A stretch of 64,000 nt of DNA from Ewingella sp963519305 (GTDB lineage: Bacteria > Pseudomonadota > Gammaproteobacteria > Enterobacterales > Enterobacteriaceae), in contig CAUQMS010000005.1 in the NCBI GenBank assembly GCA_963519305.1, forward strand, positions 124,001 to 188,000, given 5' to 3'. The position numbers were made by a program, and so were the translations under genes. Of this stretch, positions 60,010 through 64,000 are shown piece after piece. The notes below the pieces were generated by a model that saw nothing but the letters and a program-made list of their open reading frames with translations, was not told the origin of the DNA and searched no databases. The stretch's first letter is position 1; the number at the start of each line of letters is the position of its first letter.

Positions 60010-60528
60010 CTACCAGCTGACGGTAACGTTCACCGTATCCTGATAAACACCGGCTGCCGGTGTGGTTTGTGACGGAACACGGGCATACACCGTATGCCAT
60101 TGATCGGCACCGTTACCGACGTCGCTCAGACCGGTGGTGTTATCCCAGACCGTGGTGCGGGTCGCGTTGGTATAGAGGTTATAAAGGACTTTCAGCGTGG
60201 CATTGGTGGTATTGGCCATACTGCGCGCGGTGACGCTGCCGCTGCTGCCGCCATCCATCAGAATTTTATAGCTCAGGCCGTTGACGCAGTTGACGCGAAT
60301 TGATCCCGCCAGCTGGGCGCTGGTGGTATTAATCACACTGGTGGTAGAGGCGTAATTACCGAAATTGATCGTACCGAAGGTGGTACTGCCAGAGGTGGTC
60401 GTGCCTGCGGTACAGGCAGGCAGCAGGGTCGCGGTAACCCCCAGCGTGGCGGCGTGACTGACAGGAACCGCGGTCAGAACAAGCAGCATACTGAGGGCTG
60501 ATAAAAGCAGCAGCACCTTGGCGTCCAT
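60010..60528 (-). CDS. SCPU-domain pilus subunit 2 (CsuA position)
   Basis: A 172-residue secreted SCPU protein. Signal peptide VLLLLSALSMLLVLTAVPVS, first Cys in TATLLPACTAGTTTSG, FGTINFGNYASTTSVINTTS in the middle, second Cys in SIRVNCVNGL, and the terminal GVYQDTVNVTVSW strand. AGGAGG lies 7 nt before the ATG. Second gene of the pilus operon. Confidence 0.85.
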   Translation of the reverse strand: MDAKVLLLLSALSMLLVLTAVPVSHAATLGVTATLLPACTAGTTTSGSTTFGTINFGNYASTTSVINTTSAQLAGSIRVNCVNGLSYKILMDGGSSGSVTARSMANTTNATLKVLYNLYTNATRTTVWDNTTGLSDVGNGADQWHTVYARVPSQTTPAAGVYQDTVNVTVSW

Positions 60529-60589
60529 GGTATTTCCTCCTGAATAATCGTGAATTCAGGGCCGCAAACGGCCCTGACATATTCAGGTG

Positions 60590-61135
60590 CTACCAGGCAA
60601 GCGTGGCGACAACGGTGTCATTATAAGTGCCCGCTGCGGGGCTGGTATTGGTCTGATCGGCAGGCAATACGCGACCATAAATCGGGAAGTTTTGCGGCGT
60701 CGTGCCCGCCGTTAAAGACACCGGGGTATTGATGGCGATTTCCGAGGTGCGTGCGGCGTTGGAATAGAGGCGGTAAAGGATGCTGTTGCCGCTGGAGGTC
60801 ATGGTGCGGGTAGCACCGCTGGGCGCCAGTCCGCCGTTAAGGGAGAGCGTGGGGCTAAGGCCGGTGCTGCATGTGATGGTAACCGCATTGGTGCCGTCGG
60901 CGCCAAATACTGTCCCGTTAATCACGCTGGTTAAATCGGCATAGTTACCGAAGTTCAGTGTACCCCACTGGTTGGTGCCGCCGGTGGCCGTGCCGTTACC
61001 GACAGTACAACCGGTGCTGATGGTTAACTGTACGCCGACCTGACCGGTCAGGGTGCCTGCTGCGTGAGCGCCAGCTGAAAGTGTCAGCAGAGCTGCGGAA
61101 AATAAGGTGAGAAAGGATTGTTTTTTTGCGTCCAT
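60590..61135 (-). CDS. SCPU-domain pilus subunit 1, probable major pilin (CsuA/B position)
   Basis: A 181-residue secreted SCPU protein: signal peptide (FLTLFSAALLTLSAGAHA), first Cys in LTISTGCTVGNG, WGTLNFGNYADLTSV, second Cys in VTITCSTGLSPTLSL, and terminal GTYNDTVVATLAW strand. GGGAG lies 6 nt before the ATG at 61135. Being the first and so probably the most strongly expressed gene, it fits the major-subunit position of CsuA/B in archaic (Csu) pili. Confidence 0.85.
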   Translation of the reverse strand: MDAKKQSFLTLFSAALLTLSAGAHAAGTLTGQVGVQLTISTGCTVGNGTATGGTNQWGTLNFGNYADLTSVINGTVFGADGTNAVTITCSTGLSPTLSLNGGLAPSGATRTMTSSGNSILYRLYSNAARTSEIAINTPVSLTAGTTPQNFPIYGRVLPADQTNTSPAAGTYNDTVVATLAW

Positions 61136-61569
61136 GATGACTCCCAATGACAACGTTTAAGGCTGTTTATTCATGCAACCAACGGTGCATGTGGAAATCC
61201 TCTGGTGGTCATACTCTAAAAAAGGCTAAATGATAAAAAAGGTCGCAGGTCATGCAGCAATGACGTTGTCTGTTTCCCGCTTCTGAGGGGAATTATCACG
61301 GACATTGTCAGTCTCAGTCTTTTAAGTATCCCGTTTTCTTTTCAGTAACAGCATCATGAGACTTTGAGACATAGTTAAATATAAGTTAATAAATTTAACT
61401 TAAGGAGAACTATTTGGCACTTTTGGCAAAAGGCCCAATAACTCCAACAAATGTAATTTGACGGTTTTTAAACCTTAAAAATCACAATTTTCAGTATTTA
61501 AATCCTAAACAGAGTGGGCGTTTGAGTTAAATGGCTAACCATTTAGCCAGCGTTCACAAGGAGTGAAAA
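61136..61569. other. AT-rich divergent region between the pilus operon and the TPR gene
   Basis: A 434-bp gap. It contains an inverted repeat CATGCA / TGCATG (61173-61192) in the pilus 5' leader, a perfect dyad AAGTTAA-TAAAT-TTAACTT (61383-61401) and a possible 15-codon reading frame with its own AAGGAG (61414-61461). Base composition is clearly more AT-rich than the flanking genes. No convincing -35/-10 pair was identified. Confidence 0.6.
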
Positions 61570-62049
61570 ATGGATCTGAACACCGTTTTGCAACAATTAC
61601 GTCAGGCAGGGAAAACCGAACAGGCCCGTGTGGAATGGATCTCTCTCGCCGCAATGCATCCGCAACATGCACAGGTGCAATATGAAACCGCCTGCATTCA
61701 CGACTCGATGGGCCTTGAGTCTCAGGCTGTTCCCTACTATCTGGCGGCGATTAATCTCGGTTTAGCGCCGGACGATCTGCGCGGGGCTTATCTGGGGCTG
61801 GGCAGTACGTACCGCACGCTGGGGCAGTTTGAGGAGTCGAAACAGATTTTCGAACGCGGCATGGAGGCATTTCCTGAAGCCCTTGAGCTACGCGTATTTC
61901 TGGCGATGACGCTCTACAACCAGGCCGATCATCACGCCGCCATGTCCTTACTGCTGGACGTGATTGCCGATACCAGCGCCGATAAAGAGATCCAAAGTTA
62001 TCAGCGGGCGATAAGACTTTATGCGCAGGACCTGGATCGCCAATGGTAA
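61570..62049 (+). CDS. Tetratricopeptide-repeat protein
   Basis: A 159-residue cytoplasmic protein built from TPR-like helix pairs (for example LRGAYLGLGSTYRTLGQFEE, then QIFERGMEAFPEALELR). AAGGAG lies 7 nt before the ATG. No signal peptide or membrane segment. Its TAA stop is the first triplet of a palindromic repeat element, so the C-terminus may have been cut or reset by that element. It diverges from the pilus operon. TPR proteins mediate protein contacts; the partner is unknown. Confidence 0.8.
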   Translation: MDLNTVLQQLRQAGKTEQARVEWISLAAMHPQHAQVQYETACIHDSMGLESQAVPYYLAAINLGLAPDDLRGAYLGLGSTYRTLGQFEESKQIFERGMEAFPEALELRVFLAMTLYNQADHHAAMSLLLDVIADTSADKEIQSYQRAIRLYAQDLDRQW

Positions 62050-62175
62050 TACTCTTCATACTTCGAACTGCAGATGCGTTGGCTTCACTCGTTCACCCCG
62101 GTCACATAGTTATCTATGCTCCCGGGGATTCGCTCACTTGCCGCCTTCCTGCAGCCCGAATTATTTTGAGTATTA
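62047..62175. repeat. 129-bp palindromic intergenic repeat (copy 2)
   Basis: Perfect end repeats TAATACTC / GAGTATTA and inner arms TTCATACTTCGAACTGCAG against CTGCAGCCCGAATTATTTT, with CTCGTTCACCCCGGTCACATA in the centre. It is homologous along its length to the copy at 26268-26393. It fills the space between the TPR gene and ydcF. Confidence 0.8.
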
Positions 62176-62214
62176 AGCCTCTCTTTTATAAAAAGCCAAG
62201 AAGCGGTGTTTTCG

Positions 62215-63009
62215 ATGCCCTATTTCTCTGACAGCCAGCTGGCTGATATCAACCTGCTGGCCGAATTTCTGGCGCTGGATCAAACCGCTGGCGCGACGCC
62301 CAACCAGATGGCGCGCAGTGAGCCGCAGCTGTTGATCCTGCTCGGTAACGCTATTTTGCCGGTGGCCGAACGGGCCTTTACCGCGCTCTCACGCGGCGCG
62401 GTGGAGAAAATCCTGATTGCCGGTGGCATTGGCCACTCCACTGACCTGCTCTATCAGGCGGTAAAAGGTCATGCGGATTATCACGTGATTGCGACCGCAG
62501 GGCGCAGCGAAGCGGCTGTCCTGCATGATATCGCCGTGCAGTTTTTTGCTATCGCGCCGGAACAGCTGTTGCTTGAAACACAATCCACCAACTGTGGCGA
62601 CAATGCCACACAGGCCCGGCGGGTGCTGGAGCAGGCAGGAGAACCGGCAGCGCGCATCGTGCTGACACAAGATCCGCTAATGCAGCGCCGCAGCGACGCC
62701 AGCTTTCGCAAAGTCTGGGAGGATCGCCCTGAAGTGCAGTTTATCAACTGGCCGACTTTCACCCCTCAGGTTGAAAGGCGCGCCGACGGGTTAGTTTACC
62801 GTGGGGAAACGGACGCCAGCCTGTGGTCGTGGCCCCGTTTTGCCTCGCTGTTACTGGGTGAGATCCCCCGCCTGCGCAACACGCCACAGGGGTACGGGCC
62901 GCTCGGGAAAGGCTTTATTGCGGCGGTAGATATCCCGCCGCAAATCGAAGAAGCCTATGCCCGTATTCTACCGTTGCTGAGTGCCGATCACGGCGACAGA
63001 TCTTTCTGA
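62215..63009 (+). CDS. ydcF: YdcF-family DUF218 protein
   Basis: A 264-residue protein matching E. coli YdcF, an SAM-binding DUF218 protein. Conserved points: LLILLGNAILPVAERAF, LIAGGIGHSTDLLYQAVKGH, TAGRSEAAVLHDIA, TQSTNCGDNATQARRVLEQA, QDPLMQRRSDASF. The ATG at 62215 matches the E. coli N-terminus; a GTG at 62206 is possible. Its 3' end overlaps the convergent MFS gene by 22 bp. Function unknown. Confidence 0.87.
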   Translation: MPYFSDSQLADINLLAEFLALDQTAGATPNQMARSEPQLLILLGNAILPVAERAFTALSRGAVEKILIAGGIGHSTDLLYQAVKGHADYHVIATAGRSEAAVLHDIAVQFFAIAPEQLLLETQSTNCGDNATQARRVLEQAGEPAARIVLTQDPLMQRRSDASFRKVWEDRPEVQFINWPTFTPQVERRADGLVYRGETDASLWSWPRFASLLLGEIPRLRNTPQGYGPLGKGFIAAVDIPPQIEEAYARILPLLSADHGDRSF

Positions 63010-64000
63010 ACCGCCGCCGTGCCCGGTGCTGTCTCTTTTCCTGCCATGGCAAACAGCACCACCACTGCCGAGGCGAGGGTGACAGCCACCAGACACAGCA
63101 ACAGATGGTGCAGCGAAGCGGCATAAATTTGTTGCAACTGCGCCACGCTGGCGTCGGGCAGCAGGCGCTGCGCCTGCTGTAAATCACCGGTCGCCAGACG
63201 CTGACTGGCCTGTGCGACGTTCGTGCCGGAAAAATGCGCCGCCAGTCCGCCGTGCATAAAGGCTGCCAGCAGTGCGCCGACGGTCGCCAGCGAAATCCCT
63301 TCACCTGCCACGCGCGTGGTACTGAAAATACCGGTCGCCATCCCTGCGCGTTCCTTCGGTACCACGCTGACCGATAATCCATCCATCAGACCCCAGGGCA
63401 GGCCGGTGCCCAGCCCAATCAGCAGCATCGGCAAGATCATCTGGGGCAGATTCTGTGCGCTCACCGCCACGCTCAGCCACCATAAACCCAGCGCCGCCAG
63501 CACTAAACCCGAAGTGCAGAGTACTCCTGCACTGATCCAGCGGGTCAGCCATGCGGCCATCAGCGGCACGGCCAGCATCGGGAGTGACAGCGCCATCATC
63601 ATCAGTCCGGCCTGTTGCTCGCTCAGACCCGCGATGCCGATAAACTGCATCGGTAAAATCACCAGCAGCACCACAAAACAGAAACCGGTCGCCAGTGGTA
63701 AAGCCTGCACGCCGATAAAGCGCGGGAAGCGAAACAGCGACAGATCCAGCATCGGGTGCTTCACGCGCAGCTCTACCGTCACAAACAGCGCCAGCAGCAG
63801 CGCCGCACCGCCGAGCATCGCCAGAACCTGCGGGCTTTGCAGGCCGTACTGCGGAATATCCATCAGCGCCCAGGTCAGCAGCGCCAGCATGGCGGTGAAG
63901 CTCAGGGTGCCCGGCCAGTCGATGCCCGCCGCGTCAGGGTTGCGCGACTCCTGCATCCGCCATGCACCGGTCAGCAACGAGAGCAGGGCGATCACGGTGG
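62988..64000 (-). CDS. MFS transporter, DHA2-type (partial, C-terminal part)
   Basis: About 337 codons of the C-terminal part of a drug:H+ antiporter-like MFS protein; the frame stays open to the right edge, so the N-terminal half lies outside. Around eight hydrophobic segments are visible, with DIPQYGLQSPQVLAMLGGAA, the charged VELRVKHPMLDLSLFRFPRF typical of 14-TM DHA2 exporters, and GLGTGLPWGLMDGLSVSVVP. Substrate unknown. It converges with ydcF and shares 22 bp with it. Confidence 0.85.
   Translation of the reverse strand, partial: TVIALLSLLTGAWRMQESRNPDAAGIDWPGTLSFTAMLALLTWALMDIPQYGLQSPQVLAMLGGAALLLALFVTVELRVKHPMLDLSLFRFPRFIGVQALPLATGFCFVVLLVILPMQFIGIAGLSEQQAGLMMMALSLPMLAVPLMAAWLTRWISAGVLCTSGLVLAALGLWWLSVAVSAQNLPQMILPMLLIGLGTGLPWGLMDGLSVSVVPKERAGMATGIFSTTRVAGEGISLATVGALLAAFMHGGLAAHFSGTNVAQASQRLATGDLQQAQRLLPDASVAQLQQIYAASLHHLLLCLVAVTLASAVVVLFAMAGKETAPGTAAVQKDLSP

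Noticed and set aside
61413..61430. Possible sigma54 promoter (TTGGCACTTTTGGCA) upstream of the TPR gene
   Set aside because: The GG and GC dinucleotides are 10 bp apart; a -24/-12 promoter needs 12. No enhancer-like sites were evident.

Overview
The window is chromosomal DNA of an enterobacterium. From about 7.7 kb onward the gene order (ileX, mug, rpoD-dnaG-rpsU, tsaD, plsY, folB, uppP, cca, ygiM, ygiF, glnE, hldE, ubiK, ribB, ygiDCB, tolC, nudF-yqiB-cpdA-yqiA-parE, mdaB, parC-plsC-ftsP, dkgA, yqhC, yghB, metC, exbBD) is an E. coli-type backbone, and the proteins are close to E. coli throughout. Several features point away from Escherichia and towards the Yersiniaceae or a neighbouring family (Rahnella, Ewingella, Serratia-like): the 126-129 bp palindromic repeats, ExbB with a long N-terminus, a Csu-type pilus locus, and no qseBC next to mdaB. 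The genus is an inference.

Region 1 (1-7.7 kb) is accessory DNA ending at the 3' end of tRNA-Ile(CAU). It starts with the beginning of an idnR-type repressor gene and an idnO-type gluconate dehydrogenase. An IS3-family element (979-2207) abuts the ribosome binding site of idnO. Then comes a CP4-57/CP4-44-like island segment: a YfjP GTPase, a YfjQ (DUF932) protein, a second IS3-family element (4296-5554) that cuts a radC-like gene at its metal-binding motif, a DUF987 protein, the CbeA/CbtA type IV toxin-antitoxin pair and a DUF4942 protein. Neither IS has a target duplication, so the segment looks remodelled by deletions or recombination. No integrase gene is visible in the window.

Region 2 (7.7-46.5 kb) is conserved housekeeping DNA: mismatch glycosylase, the macromolecular synthesis operon (rpsU-dnaG-rpoD), tRNA t6A synthesis, phospholipid, folate and cell-wall lipid genes, tRNA CCA addition, nitrogen control (glnE), LPS heptose synthesis, FMN-riboswitch-controlled ribB, TolC, the ADP-ribose/cAMP cluster, topoisomerase IV and the FtsP/PlsC pair. 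Local variations are a 3x17 bp tandem repeat in front of yjeH, a palindromic repeat inside the ribB leader, and a zinc alcohol dehydrogenase where E. coli has yqhD, next to a phased array of TTNCTGCC motifs in front of yqhC.

Region 3 (46.5-64 kb) is mosaic. A TRAP transporter operon sits between metC and exbB, which are direct neighbours in E. coli. After exbBD come a stand-alone shikimate-dehydrogenase-like gene, alkB and a cold-shock-domain protein with a C-terminal extension. A complete Csu-type chaperone-usher operon (three small SCPU subunits, chaperone, usher, two-domain tip protein) follows. Divergent from it is a TPR protein gene whose stop codon lies in a second copy of the palindromic repeat. 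The window ends with ydcF and the C-terminal part of a 14-TM-type MFS exporter.
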